64,000 bases of DNA from PWXP01 sp040772845 (GTDB lineage: Bacteria; Planctomycetota; Planctomycetia; Pirellulales; Thermoguttaceae): NCBI GenBank assembly GCA_040772845.1, contig JAXGXG010000002.1, positions 496,001-560,000 on the forward strand, given 5' to 3'. The stretch's first letter is position 1. Each line of letters opens with the position of its first letter. The notes below the pieces were generated by a model. The model was not told the origin of the DNA. It saw only the letters and a list, made by a program, of their open reading frames with translations, and made no database searches. The position numbers and the translations under genes were made by a program. Shown one piece after another: positions 17,489 through 27,214 of the stretch.

Positions 17489-20400
17489 TCACTCCAGGGG
17501 CGGACCGGCAGCATCCAGGAATCGCTGCATCTGTCGCAGCGAAAGGAACGCTTCGTTCGGCTGATTTTCCAGATCGTGTTCAAGGATCGTTGCGCACCGT
17601 TCCGCAAAATAAAGACTCAGAAGCGCCTGGATCGCCTCCTTCGACTGGGGAATCACGGGTGAGTCGCCCATGAAAGCCAGGTAGGAACGAATGAACTCTG
17701 TCGCACTCCATGTTCGCCAGAAATCGACCCACCGCATCAGCCTCGCATGTTCGGGGGCATCAACTTCCGTAACGGCACAGTATTCACGAAGACCGCACAG
17801 CGCCGCGCGATCGAACGACCAGATCATGCCTGCCACGTCGCGAAGCGGCGAGGCCTTGGTGCGGCGTTGCGCAATCGAAAGGTCCGGATTCCCCTCGAAA
17901 TCAATGATAATGAAGTCGTCGGCCTGGCAAAGCACGTCATCGAGCCCGTAATTCCCGTGGCAACGGATACGCATGGCCGTCAGGTTCTGCTGCAGGCTGT
18001 TGCGTAGTCCGGTCAGGCGGTCGCTGCCCAGGTCCAGCAATCGTTCGGCCGATTCGCGCAATTCCGGAGGCAGATCGGCAATACGGGTTCGCAACGTGCG
18101 AAGCGCGCGGCCCAACGCCGTTCGCGCCGACTGGTACAAAGCTCGCTGGTGGAAGGGCAATAGCGGTTCCGGCCGGAAGGCTGGATCGTCGGTTGCGGTC
18201 GCGAGTGCCCTGTGGAGTTCGGCCGTTCGACGCCCGAGAAGGCGAACCGACTCGAGGTAACCGCCGAGAAAGCGCTGCGCCAGCGCCGGTACCGGCTGGG
18301 TCGCCAGTTCCAGCAAGGTGCGCCCACCGGCGGCCTCGTCTTCAGGAAACGCTACGATCGGCTCCGCCGAAACGGCCTGCAAGAACGATTCCAACGTATC
18401 GAGTGCACTATCCCAAGCGGTGGAACGATGCTCAACAAATCCCTGCAGAATGCCGACAGTCATCATCGGACCCTCGGCGGTACGATACTCCACGGCTCCG
18501 GCAACCGGCGCGATGTGCGGGAACTCGACCTTCTGGGTGAGATACAACCCCATTTCGAGTTCGGGGTGCGTTCCCTCTTCCAGATGCCGGAATAGCTTCA
18601 GCAGGAAGCGGTCGCCGTAAGCAACGACGCTGTTGCTCTGCTGCTCCTGCCGCTGGCGCACCTGCAGTCCGCTTTCCTGATCGCCGCGTATCCGCCGGTA
18701 GGCCGCCGTGGGCCGCGTGATGAACGTCCCTTGCCGGCTATTGAGTCTGCGACGGGCGGCAATTGCTTCCAGGACCAGTTCGCAGAATGCCGGTTCGCCG
18801 AAGGCGTCGGCAAGAATGCCGGTTTCGCTGAGCCCGTCGTGCTCGACGCTCAATCGCGCGATGGTCCGTTCCGATGTGGCGGCGTCACTTTCGGCCGCCT
18901 GGCTCTCGGCCGTGAATCCGATCGGAATCAGGTACACGGCATCCTGGCCATCTTCGTATCGCACGCGCACCAACGCCAACTCGGTTTGCGTTCCCTCGCT
19001 TGCCCGCCCCAGCGACACGACGTCGTGGACCTTTGCGGATTGAATCGCGGCCGTCCGCCGGCGATGCCAGCGCCGGGAAACCAGGTAATCCGGAACCGCG
19101 TGTTCCAACGCCTGGGCTGCCGGCGACTGCAGCACGTTAGTCCACGAGTCCGAAGTCTCCAAGGTCGGCAGGTCGAATCGGGTTTCCAGCCGCTCCGCGC
19201 GACCGCCTTCCGACTCCAGCACGAACCAGTAGAATGCATAGGGTGTCAACGTCAGCAAGTAGGGCAATTCGCCGATTCGCGGAAAACGAATCGCACCGAA
19301 CACTTCGACCGGCATCTTTTCGCGGTGGGCCGAAAGGTCCAACTCCACGTACTGGGCGAATCGTGAAAGGTTTGCAACGACCAGCACGTAGGATCCTTCA
19401 TGGTGGCGCAGAAAGGCCAGAACCTTCGGATTATTCGGATGCAAAAACTCCAGCGTTCCCTCGGCCAACGGTGTCAGCTCGCGCCGCAATCGCAGGATGT
19501 TCTGCATCCACCCCAGCAGCGAGTGGGGGCTGTCCTGCTGGGTCTCTACGTTCACGGTTTCGTAGTGATAACGGTAATCGATAATAGGCGGCAGAAAAAG
19601 CTGCTGCGGATTGGCGTGCGAGAAACCGGCGTTTCGATCGGCGCTCCATTGCATGGGGGTGCGCACCCCGTTCCGGTCGCCCAGGTAGATGTTATCGCCC
19701 ATGCCGATTTCATCGCCGTAGTAAATGATGGGCGTACCGGGCAGGGAAAGCAGCAGTCCGTTCAGCAATTCGATCTTGCGGCGGTCGTTGCCCAACAGCG
19801 GCGCCAGTCGGCGCCGAATACCTAGATTCAACCGCGCGCGCGGATCCCGAGCGTAGAACCGGTACATAATATCACGCTCATGCTCGGTCACCATTTCCAG
19901 CGTCAATTCGTCGTGGTTGCGCAGAAAGAGCATCCACTGGCAGTTTTCGGGAATTGCTGGCGTTTGCGCCAAGATGTCGATGATCGGGAAACGGTCTTCC
20001 AACTGCAATGCCAGGTACATGCGCGGCATCAACGGGAAGTGGAACGCCGTGTGGCATTCGTCCCCGTCGCCGAAGTAGGCCACGGCGTCCTCCGGCCACT
20101 GGTTGGCCTCGGCCAGAACCATCCGGCCCGTGAACTTCGCGTCGATGTGCGCCCGAAGCTGCTTCAGGTAGTCGTGCGTTTCTGGAAGATTCTCGCACGT
20201 GGTCCCTTCGCGTTCGAACAGGTAGGGAACCCCATCCAAACGCAGGCCGTCCACGCCAAGTCGAAGCCAGTGGTCCAGTACGCCGGCGATCTGCTTTCGG
20301 ACTTCCGGGTGATCGTAATTCAAGTCGGGCTGATGATGGAAGAAGCGGTGCCAGTAGTAAGCCCGGGCGACCGGATCCCAAGACCAGTTCGACGGCTCGA

Positions 20401-20842
20401 AATCCTGGAAGATGATTCTTGCCTGCGCGAACTTGTCCGATGTATCGCTCCAGACGTAGAAGTTGCGTTCCCGGCTGCCGGGCTCCGCGCGGCGGGCCCG
20501 CTGGAACCACGGATGCTGATCCGACGTATGGTTCAGCACCAGTTCCGTAATCACACGCAGCCCTCGCCGATGGGCCTCGCGTAGAAACGCGCGGAAATCC
20601 TGCAGGGTGCCGTAGTTCGGGTGTACCGTGCGATAATCGGAAATATCATAACCATCGTCTTTTAGCGGTGACGGGTAAAACGGCAACAGCCACAAGGCCG
20701 TTACGCCCAGCCCCTGCAGATAGTCCAGCTTCTGGGTCAGGCCGTTGAAATCGCCGATGCCATCGCCGTTCGAGTCGTAGAACGCCCGAACGTGAAGCTG
20801 GTAGATAATGGCCGTCTTGTACCAGAGAGGGTTCGCCTCCAT
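17489..20842 (-). CDS. treS: Trehalose synthase-maltokinase fusion
   Basis: 1117 aa. Residues 1 to about 560 are a GH13 trehalose synthase (maltose-trehalose interconversion) with NGDGIGDFNGL, DGYDISDYR, LRLDGVPYLF (nucleophile), MVLAEANQWP (acid/base) and FLRNHDELT. The remainder resembles maltokinase, including IIIDFEG and SPLRDVAGMIWSFD. In the kinase catalytic loop the family pattern HGDYHLGQ reads HGNYGLDD here (His962, Asn964), so the expected catalytic Asp is Asn. Either the kinase half is weakened or inactive, or it uses another residue. Fused TreS-Mak proteins normally feed maltose-1-phosphate to GlgE; no glgE lies in this window. The gene is in an operon after glgX (50-bp gap) and before malQ. 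Confidence 0.9.
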   Translation of the reverse strand: MEANPLWYKTAIIYQLHVRAFYDSNGDGIGDFNGLTQKLDYLQGLGVTALWLLPFYPSPLKDDGYDISDYRTVHPNYGTLQDFRAFLREAHRRGLRVITELVLNHTSDQHPWFQRARRAEPGSRERNFYVWSDTSDKFAQARIIFQDFEPSNWSWDPVARAYYWHRFFHHQPDLNYDHPEVRKQIAGVLDHWLRLGVDGLRLDGVPYLFEREGTTCENLPETHDYLKQLRAHIDAKFTGRMVLAEANQWPEDAVAYFGDGDECHTAFHFPLMPRMYLALQLEDRFPIIDILAQTPAIPENCQWMLFLRNHDELTLEMVTEHERDIMYRFYARDPRARLNLGIRRRLAPLLGNDRRKIELLNGLLLSLPGTPIIYYGDEIGMGDNIYLGDRNGVRTPMQWSADRNAGFSHANPQQLFLPPIIDYRYHYETVNVETQQDSPHSLLGWMQNILRLRRELTPLAEGTLEFLHPNNPKVLAFLRHHEGSYVLVVANLSRFAQYVELDLSAHREKMPVEVFGAIRFPRIGELPYLLTLTPYAFYWFVLESEGGRAERLETRFDLPTLETSDSWTNVLQSPAAQALEHAVPDYLVSRRWHRRRTAAIQSAKVHDVVSLGRASEGTQTELALVRVRYEDGQDAVYLIPIGFTAESQAAESDAATSERTIARLSVEHDGLSETGILADAFGEPAFCELVLEAIAARRRLNSRQGTFITRPTAAYRRIRGDQESGLQVRQRQEQQSNSVVAYGDRFLLKLFRHLEEGTHPELEMGLYLTQKVEFPHIAPVAGAVEYRTAEGPMMTVGILQGFVEHRSTAWDSALDTLESFLQAVSAEPIVAFPEDEAAGGRTLLELATQPVPALAQRFLGGYLESVRLLGRRTAELHRALATATDDPAFRPEPLLPFHQRALYQSARTALGRALRTLRTRIADLPPELRESAERLLDLGSDRLTGLRNSLQQNLTAMRIRCHGNYGLDDVLCQADDFIIIDFEGNPDLSIAQRRTKASPLRDVAGMIWSFDRAALCGLREYCAVTEVDAPEHARLMRWVDFWRTWSATEFIRSYLAFMGDSPVIPQSKEAIQALLSLYFAERCATILEHDLENQPNEAFLSLRQMQRFLDAAGPPLE

Positions 20843-20892
20843 GACGTCGAAGCCTCCTTTGTTTGCGCGTTGTCCATACAGCCTTCACACCA

Positions 20893-23052
20893 TCACTGCC
20901 CGAGGGGAGCCGCTTGCTCCTCTGCCGTTGCCTCGCCGATCATCCGGAACACGGCTGTGGAACGCCCCTGGAGTGAAAAAACGTCTGCTTGTGTATACAA
21001 AGACTTCTCCGAAGCTTTCCCCGCCGTATCGAACAGCAGTTCCCAGTTCTCCTCGTCCTGCTGTGGCGGGAAATGGAAATCCAGTGCATTTGCATCGGCA
21101 TTCAGCAGGATGAGCAAGGTATCGCCCATCAGACGCACGCCCTGCTCGTCCACTTCGTCAATGGCGTCACCGGCGAGGCGCATCCCGATTGCGCGGACGA
21201 ATCCCGCATTCCATCCGTCGTCGGTCATCTCCTGGCCCGAAGGGTCCAGCCAGAGGATGTCCTTCACCTCGGTGCCTCGCAGCGCACGACCCTGAAAGAA
21301 CTTCGGCCGGTGGAGCACGGGCTGCTGTTGTTTCAATTGGATGAGCGAGCAGACGAAATCCAGGAACGTCTGCTTACGGTCGTCGAGATTCCAGTCCAGC
21401 CAGGAGAGTTCGTTATCCTGACAGTAGGCGTTGTTGTTTCCCTGCTGCGTTTGGCTTAGTTCGTCGCCGGCCCGGAGCATTGGCACGCCCTGCGATAGTA
21501 TGAGCGTGGCGATGAAATTGCGTTTCTGCCGTTCCCGCAGGGCGATGATGTCAGAGTTATCGGTTGGCCCTTCCACGCCGCAGTTCCAGCTAAGGTTGTG
21601 CGATTCGCCGTCTCTGTTCTCTTCGCCATTCGCCTCGTTGTGCTTCTCGTTATAGCTGACCAGATCGTGCAGCGAGAAGCCGTCGTGGGCCGTCACGAAA
21701 TTGACGCTTGCGTAAGGCCGGCGGTTACTCGGCTCGTAAAGATCGGAACTGCCGCACAGCCGGGTGGCGAACTCGGGGGCCGTACTGCCGTCACCTCGCC
21801 AGAATCGGCGGATCGTATCACGATACTTCCCGTTCCATTCATTCCAGCCAACCGGGAAGTTGCCCACCTGGTAGCCGCCCTCGCCCAGATCCCACGGCTC
21901 GGCAATCAGCTTCACCTGCGAAAGGACCGGGTCCTGGTGGATGATATCGAAAAAGGCGCCCAGCTTGTCCACCTCGTGAAGTTCCCGGGCCAGGGCGCTC
22001 GCCAGATCGAAACGGAATCCATCGATGTGCATTTCCTGCACCCAGTAGCGGAGGCTGTCCATGATCAACTGGAGCACGCGCGGATGCAACATGTTCAGCG
22101 TGTTGCCACAACCGGTATAGTCCATGTAGAAACGAGAGTCCTCGGCCACCAGCCGATAGTATGCGGCATTGTCGATACCGCGCAGCGAGAGGGTCGGGCC
22201 CAAATGGTTGCCCTCAGCCGTGTGATTGTAGACGACGTCGAGAATCACCTCGATCCCGGCCGAGTGCAGCGCGTGTACCATTTGCTTGAACTCGCGCACC
22301 GATTCTACACCCAATCCGCTGGATGCATAGCGCGCTTCAGGAGCAAAGAAGGCCAGCGTATTGTAACCCCAGTAGTTCTTTAGTCCCTTGTCCGCCAGGT
22401 GCCGGTCATCGATCCGATGGTGTACCGGCATCAGTTCAACGGCATTTACGCCCAGCTTCTGAAAATGATCGATCGCGGCGGGCGAGGCAAGACCGAGATA
22501 GCTGCCGCGCAGCTTCTGCGGTATGTCCGGATGCCGCTGGCTGAATCCTTTGACGTGGACCTCGTAGATCACCATTTTGTGGCGAGGAACGGCAGGCGGC
22601 TCATCGTCGCCCCAGGTGAACGCCGGGTCGATGACCTCGGCCAACGGTGCATAGGCGGCATTGTCGCGACGGTCTACCGAAAGATCGGCATCGGCATGCC
22701 CGACCTTGTAGCCGAACAGCCGGTCGTCCCACGTCAGATCGCGGCCGATTGCCTTGGCGTACGGATCGAGCAACACCTTCTTCGGGTTGAAGCGATGACC
22801 GGCGGCAGGCTCGTAGGCCCCATGCACGCGGTACCCATAAAGTTGCCCGGGCCGAACGTCCGGCAAGTAGCCGTGCCAAGCCATGTCGGTCTGCTCGGGA
22901 AGTTGGATCCGGTGCGACTCGCGTTTGGCCGCAGGCGATTCGAACAGACAAAGCTCGACCTTCGCCGCATGCTCCGAGAAAAGAGAGAAGTTCACTCCTC
23001 CACCATCCCAGGTGGCCCCGAGGGGATATGGGCGTCCGGGCCATACACGCAT
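20893..23052 (-). CDS. glgX: Glycogen debranching enzyme (isoamylase type)
   Basis: 719 aa. It hydrolyses alpha-1,6 branches of glycogen or limit dextrins. An N-terminal CBM48 domain (VWPGRPYPLGATWDGGGVNF) is followed by the GH13_11 barrel: EVILDVVYNHTAEGN, GFRFDLASALAR (nucleophile), KLIAEPWDLGEGGYQVG (acid/base) and FVTAHDGFSLHDLVSY, with the GlgX-type NGEENRDGESHNLSWNCG block. The start has GGAGA 8 nt upstream and lies 14 bp after the preceding hydrolase gene, so they are co-transcribed. Released linear chains are substrates for MalQ and TreY. Confidence 0.93.
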   Translation of the reverse strand: MRVWPGRPYPLGATWDGGGVNFSLFSEHAAKVELCLFESPAAKRESHRIQLPEQTDMAWHGYLPDVRPGQLYGYRVHGAYEPAAGHRFNPKKVLLDPYAKAIGRDLTWDDRLFGYKVGHADADLSVDRRDNAAYAPLAEVIDPAFTWGDDEPPAVPRHKMVIYEVHVKGFSQRHPDIPQKLRGSYLGLASPAAIDHFQKLGVNAVELMPVHHRIDDRHLADKGLKNYWGYNTLAFFAPEARYASSGLGVESVREFKQMVHALHSAGIEVILDVVYNHTAEGNHLGPTLSLRGIDNAAYYRLVAEDSRFYMDYTGCGNTLNMLHPRVLQLIMDSLRYWVQEMHIDGFRFDLASALARELHEVDKLGAFFDIIHQDPVLSQVKLIAEPWDLGEGGYQVGNFPVGWNEWNGKYRDTIRRFWRGDGSTAPEFATRLCGSSDLYEPSNRRPYASVNFVTAHDGFSLHDLVSYNEKHNEANGEENRDGESHNLSWNCGVEGPTDNSDIIALRERQKRNFIATLILSQGVPMLRAGDELSQTQQGNNNAYCQDNELSWLDWNLDDRKQTFLDFVCSLIQLKQQQPVLHRPKFFQGRALRGTEVKDILWLDPSGQEMTDDGWNAGFVRAIGMRLAGDAIDEVDEQGVRLMGDTLLILLNADANALDFHFPPQQDEENWELLFDTAGKASEKSLYTQADVFSLQGRSTAVFRMIGEATAEEQAAPLGQ

Positions 23053-23066
23053 GAATCGATTCTCCG

Positions 23067-25094
23067 TTATTCGACAAATGGCTCTTCAGCCCCGTTGAGC
23101 GGTTCGAGGAACCGGACCTTCTCGGGCGGCAAGACCGCCAACAGGTCGGGCAGATCGTACGTCTTCAACACCCCATGAATCAGGTTGGCATACTGGTTCT
23201 TCGACAGCGGCGTATCGACCACGTTCGACCAGGAGACCACGCATTTCTGGAAGGTCATCGCCGCGAACAACCCCGGTTCGAGTACCGCTGCATGGAGTGC
23301 CGCCGGTCCGACGCGTCCGACCGACACAAGTTCGACGGGCCGTCCAGTTGCCTCGTTGTTGTATCGGGCGGCAAGCTGGGCGCACTGCACGACGTCTTCG
23401 GCACGCATCGCCAATAACGACCGCCCCAATAGATAGGCAATCGTCGCGTCACGCCATTCGGGCGGCAAATATGAACCGTACGAGTGCTTCCCCCCCGGGC
23501 GCGTCTCCCCGATACCACGCAGGTCGACCGCCAGGACAACCTTGCCCTGGAGAACGAGCCGCTCAGCTTCACCGCCCGGTTCCGCTACCGCCTGCTTGCC
23601 GTCTTCGTGCAGGTAGAGGCAGGCCGACGTCGCCGCAGATTTGGGTACGAAGGCCAGGGCTGGCAGCCAAATGCCCGGTTCCGGCCGGAGGATCAATTTG
23701 TCAATGCGATACTGTTCACGGTCGATTGCGCCGGTCTTTTCGCAGGCAAGTTCCGGCAATTCGGCACGCGGCCGAATGCCCGAGACTTGGCGAACCGCCG
23801 CCAGTGCCTCGTCAACCGGCGTGTCGCGCCAGAAAGCGGCTCGGCGGCTGGCCAGGGCCTTCTCTTTCTCCCGATTCAAATCGTAAACACTTCGAGCCCC
23901 CGGCAACAACATAATCTCGCCGCGCGGCGTGCAGTAGAGTTCTTCCTCCGTCGCCACGGGAGACTCCGTTTCGGTTACCGCGTCGTCCACATGCAGCAGC
24001 CAGCGGCGCATCCAACGCGCGGCCCCGACCCGCATCAGGGGCGGGAAGCCATGCTTTCCCGGTGCTTCCAACATGGCCGTACGTTCCGGATACTCCAAAC
24101 GCCCGTAAATGCGCTTCGCCTGCCGGAAAGCGTCCCACGAGCCGTCGATGTCGAAGAAGTCGTCCGTGGCCGTCATCACGAGCGTCGGTCGGGGAGCCGT
24201 CAGAATGACGTAGTCCGGGTGATCCAACCCGAAAGCGATTTGCCCGAAGATGTTCTGCTCGGCATCCTGCGGGCCGATCGTCTCGAGCAGTCGTTTGAAC
24301 GTGGTCAGGTAGCATCCCGGCGCCGCCGCGACGATGCGCCGGTCGAGCGCCATCAGGTAGCTCGTCATCGTGCCGCCGCCGGAGATGCCAGTGCATCCGA
24401 TCCGTTTCGGGTCGATCTCGGGTCGCGATTGCAGGTAGTCGATGGCCCGGATCCCGTCCCAACTCCGATAGGTCGCCGTATTACGGCCCACGAGTGTCGC
24501 CCCGACGCCAGCCAGCGTGTGCCCTTGGGTCGAACTGGTAATCACCGGCTTGCCTTCGGCGTCCAGCAACTGATGCCGCTCGCCCTGGTCGAGTGGATCG
24601 TAGCAAAAGGCAGCCAGTCCATGTTTGGCAAGCACGATAGGCGCGCGCTGATACAGATCACGGGCCTTGCCGGTCGACGAATGGCCGCACGGCACGAGCA
24701 CGGCCGGATACGGCGGCTGTGCATCGGGCAGGTAGAGGATGCCGGTGACGAAGTGTTTCGGCTGGCTTTCAAAAAGAATCTTCTCAATACGATATCCGTC
24801 GCGTTCCGCCTGGCCAACCACTTGGGCATTCAGCGGAGATCGCTCGGGAAAACCGCCGAGTGCATCGACGAAGAAACGGTACAGGTCCTCCTGGTACTGA
24901 GAAATCTGTTCGGGAGTCTCGATGGCTTCGTATTTTGCCCTGCGCGCTGCAAATGCCTTGTCGGCCAGGTCCATCAGGTAGGCGTGCAGCATCTGGTCCG
25001 CGTCAACGCCGTTGATCGTTGCCGGCAGGACGTCAAGCGGGCTGCGGTTGTCGTCTGCGGCAAGCAAAACACAAGCCAGAAGCATCCCGAACAT
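23067..25094 (-). CDS. Secreted two-domain alpha/beta hydrolase (acetylxylan-esterase-like)
   Basis: 675 aa with a short N-terminal signal (MFGMLLACVLLAA). The first domain, residues about 60-390, is an acetylxylan-esterase/abhydrolase-type fold with an intact nucleophile elbow IGCTGISGGGT, an acid region TATDDFFD and a late GKHGFPP histidine. A second hydrolase-like half follows, with WLPALAFVPKSA and VLAVDLRGIGETRPGG, but where a GxSxG elbow would fall it reads SVGRVGPAALHA with no serine, so it is probably non-catalytic. Tandem hydrolases of this design are common in planctomycetes. It sits between smpB (26-bp gap) and glgX (14-bp gap). The substrate is unknown, perhaps an esterified polysaccharide. 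Confidence 0.78.
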   Translation of the reverse strand: MFGMLLACVLLAADDNRSPLDVLPATINGVDADQMLHAYLMDLADKAFAARRAKYEAIETPEQISQYQEDLYRFFVDALGGFPERSPLNAQVVGQAERDGYRIEKILFESQPKHFVTGILYLPDAQPPYPAVLVPCGHSSTGKARDLYQRAPIVLAKHGLAAFCYDPLDQGERHQLLDAEGKPVITSSTQGHTLAGVGATLVGRNTATYRSWDGIRAIDYLQSRPEIDPKRIGCTGISGGGTMTSYLMALDRRIVAAAPGCYLTTFKRLLETIGPQDAEQNIFGQIAFGLDHPDYVILTAPRPTLVMTATDDFFDIDGSWDAFRQAKRIYGRLEYPERTAMLEAPGKHGFPPLMRVGAARWMRRWLLHVDDAVTETESPVATEEELYCTPRGEIMLLPGARSVYDLNREKEKALASRRAAFWRDTPVDEALAAVRQVSGIRPRAELPELACEKTGAIDREQYRIDKLILRPEPGIWLPALAFVPKSAATSACLYLHEDGKQAVAEPGGEAERLVLQGKVVLAVDLRGIGETRPGGKHSYGSYLPPEWRDATIAYLLGRSLLAMRAEDVVQCAQLAARYNNEATGRPVELVSVGRVGPAALHAAVLEPGLFAAMTFQKCVVSWSNVVDTPLSKNQYANLIHGVLKTYDLPDLLAVLPPEKVRFLEPLNGAEEPFVE

Positions 25095-25120
25095 GGTGTT
25101 TCTCCTTCTTTGCCAACGTG

Positions 25121-25630
25121 TTACCGGCGACGCTCTAAATGTTGCCGGATTTCCCGCCGGGCCTGGGTTCGTTTGAGTTCTTCGCGTTTATCGTGTTTCT
25201 GCCGGCCGCGGCAGATGCCCATCAAGACTTTGGCCTTTCCCTCCTTGAAATAGACCTTCAGCGGTACGAGCGTAAGGCCCTGCTCCATCGCATGGGCAGC
25301 AAACCGCCGGATCTCCCGCCGATGCAACAGCAGCTTGCGCGGCCGCTTCGGCACATGATTGAACCGGCTCGCCTCGAAGTATTCCGGAATGTCGCACCCG
25401 ACCAGCCACACCTCGCCATCGCGCACGCGTCCGTACGCCTCATTCAACGAAACTTGGCCGGTGCGCATGCTCTTTACCTCGCTGCCAACCAGCACAATGC
25501 CGCATTCGAGCGTTTCGAGTACGGTATAGTCGTGCTTCGCTTTGCGGTTCTGGGCAACCACCCGCTCATTCGGGTCGCCCTTCTTGTTCGATCGTTTTTT
25601 GTCGTTCTTAGCCGTAACAGCACTCCTCAC
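25121..25630 (-). CDS. smpB: SsrA-binding protein
   Basis: 169 aa if started at the GTG at 25630. No ATG occurs in frame near the expected N-terminus; the nearest upstream ATG, at 25717 or 25741, would add an unrelated leader. SmpB binds tmRNA and delivers it to stalled ribosomes. Family blocks are all present: AQNRKAKHDYTVLETLECG, GSEVKSMRTGQVSLNEAY, LKVYFKEGKAKVLMGICRG and the basic C-terminal tail KHDKREELKRTQARREIRQ. No tmRNA gene was found in the window. It heads the hydrolase-glgX-treS-malQ string. Confidence 0.92.
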   Translation of the reverse strand: MRSAVTAKNDKKRSNKKGDPNERVVAQNRKAKHDYTVLETLECGIVLVGSEVKSMRTGQVSLNEAYGRVRDGEVWLVGCDIPEYFEASRFNHVPKRPRKLLLHRREIRRFAAHAMEQGLTLVPLKVYFKEGKAKVLMGICRGRQKHDKREELKRTQARREIRQHLERRR

Positions 25631-25796
25631 TGAGCAGTCGCCAACGGGGCGACGGTTTGCACATTCCCCCCAAAAAGTCCACCGCGTATCGAGCAAAGGG
25701 AGTTCGTTCCCACACATGTGGGTGTACCCGACTGCTACCACGACCTGCCACCACCCGCCCTACGTTCGAAACCGGTATTGGTGTAGGATCGTTGAA

Positions 25797-25825
25797 ATTG
25801 TACCGCAATCCCCCCATGCCCTCAA
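25797..25825 (-). promoter_or_regulatory. Possible promoter for smpB, overlapping the lipA start
   Basis: Minus strand: TTGAGG (25820-25825), 17-bp spacer, TACAAT (25797-25802). The -10 is strong. The -35 covers the first codons of the divergent lipA, so the two genes may interfere. The leader to the GTG at 25630 would be about 160 nt. Confidence 0.4.
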
Positions 25826-26742
25826 GTCATGCCATGCCCCTCCCGAGTTCGTCCCAACCTGTTTCAACGTCGCTGCCCCGCTGGCTGAAACGCAAGGTTC
25901 CCAAAGGAAACGCCGAGCACTTCACCAGCAGGCTGATCGACGAACTTGGCTTGCAAACGGTATGCCATCATGCCCGATGCCCCAATCGCATGGAATGCTA
26001 CGCGAGGAAGACGGCCACGTTTCTGATTCTCGGTGATACGTGCACTCGCGGTTGTGCGTTCTGTAGCATTCGGCACGGAAAACCTGCCCCGCCCGAGCCC
26101 GACGAACCGCGACGGGTCGCCGAAGCGGCGGCCCGGCTCGAACTCCGACATGTTGTGATTACCTGCGTCACACGCGACGACCTGCCGGACGGTGGCGCCG
26201 AACATTTCTGTCGCACCGTTACCGCAGTCCGTGAAGCGACCGAGGCGACCATTGAAGTGCTGCCGAGCGATTTCGGAGGAAATCAGGCGGCGGTCGATCA
26301 ACTGCTCGACGCACGCCCCGACGTCTATAACCACAACACGGAAACCGTCCCTCGCCTGTACCGATCGGTGCGCGGGCCAAAGGCCGACTATCGTTGGACA
26401 CTTCGTATGTTCCGCCACATCGCAGAGCAAGAAAGGGGGGTGCGTACAAAAACGGGCATGATGCTCGGACTGGGCGAAACCGACGCCGAGGTGGTGGACA
26501 CATTGGCCGAATTGCGCGATGCAGGTGTGGAAATGCTCACGCTAGGGCAATATCTCCAGCCGGCTCCCGGCAAGATACCCGTAGCCCGCTACGTTGAGCC
26601 GGCCCAGTTCGATTACTTGGCCGTCCTTGCCCGCGCCATGGGTTACAAGCAAGTCGCCGCCGGTCCTTTCGTTCGGTCGAGTTATCACGCCCGCGAAATG
26701 GCCGAAGGAGTCGGCCCGGCATCTTCCACTTCTTGCCACTGA
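25816..26742 (+). CDS. lipA: Lipoyl synthase
   Basis: 308 aa from the ATG at 25816 (25834 is also possible). The enzyme is a radical-SAM protein that inserts sulfur at C6 and C8 of protein-bound octanoyl groups. Both clusters are visible: the auxiliary-cluster cysteines in CHHARCPNRMEC (Cx4Cx5C) and the radical-SAM CTRGCAFC (Cx3Cx2C). Further hallmarks are TCVTRDDLPDGGAEHF, YNHNTETVPRLY, KTGMMLGLGE, LTLGQYLQP and the C-terminal RSSYHARE with the arginine-serine pair that ligates the auxiliary cluster. No lipB is adjacent. Confidence 0.94.
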   Translation: MPSSHAMPLPSSSQPVSTSLPRWLKRKVPKGNAEHFTSRLIDELGLQTVCHHARCPNRMECYARKTATFLILGDTCTRGCAFCSIRHGKPAPPEPDEPRRVAEAAARLELRHVVITCVTRDDLPDGGAEHFCRTVTAVREATEATIEVLPSDFGGNQAAVDQLLDARPDVYNHNTETVPRLYRSVRGPKADYRWTLRMFRHIAEQERGVRTKTGMMLGLGETDAEVVDTLAELRDAGVEMLTLGQYLQPAPGKIPVARYVEPAQFDYLAVLARAMGYKQVAAGPFVRSSYHAREMAEGVGPASSTSCH

Positions 26743-27214
26743 CCCGTGACGAGTCTTTTGGGCGGCAGTTTTCATTTTTTCCACATCCATGCTGCACATC
26801 TGCTCGGGGGTGCGCGACAATCGAGTGAGAGTGGCGCCTTGAGGCGGTTTATCTTGGTCGGCCAAAACCGGGACTCCAGCGCCGACGGCCTGCGGCCTCA
26901 CAACCAGCCATCGGCCCCCCTGGTTGGGAGGCTTGTGGTGCCGGCCTATGAGGCGAACTCGGGGGCGGTCCTGGAAAAGCACCCGTTATGCCGCAGAGTG
27001 GGGTCGTAGTGGTTGGACGCAAGCTGCCGGATGGGCGACCGCTGGCACGTCAGCAGAGCAAGCTCGTGCCCGGCGTGCCTCCAAGCCGATGCTTGACCGA
27101 AGAGGCTGGATCCTCTTTGCAGGGCACGGATGCGCCCAGAGTCCCCGAATATCGTGCAGGTTGGCCCGTTTGTCGTCCTTCGGGTGACCTCGCGCCGTAA
27201 CGGTACGCTTTCCG
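26743..27214. other. Intergenic region lipA-ftsK
   Basis: 472 bp with no convincing gene. Short open frames exist on both strands but none has a ribosome binding site or recognisable sequence. No tRNA fold or strong terminator was seen. Confidence 0.5.

Noticed and set aside
26924..27200. Small frames upstream of ftsK
   Set aside because: Overlapping short frames on both strands with no motif or start signal.
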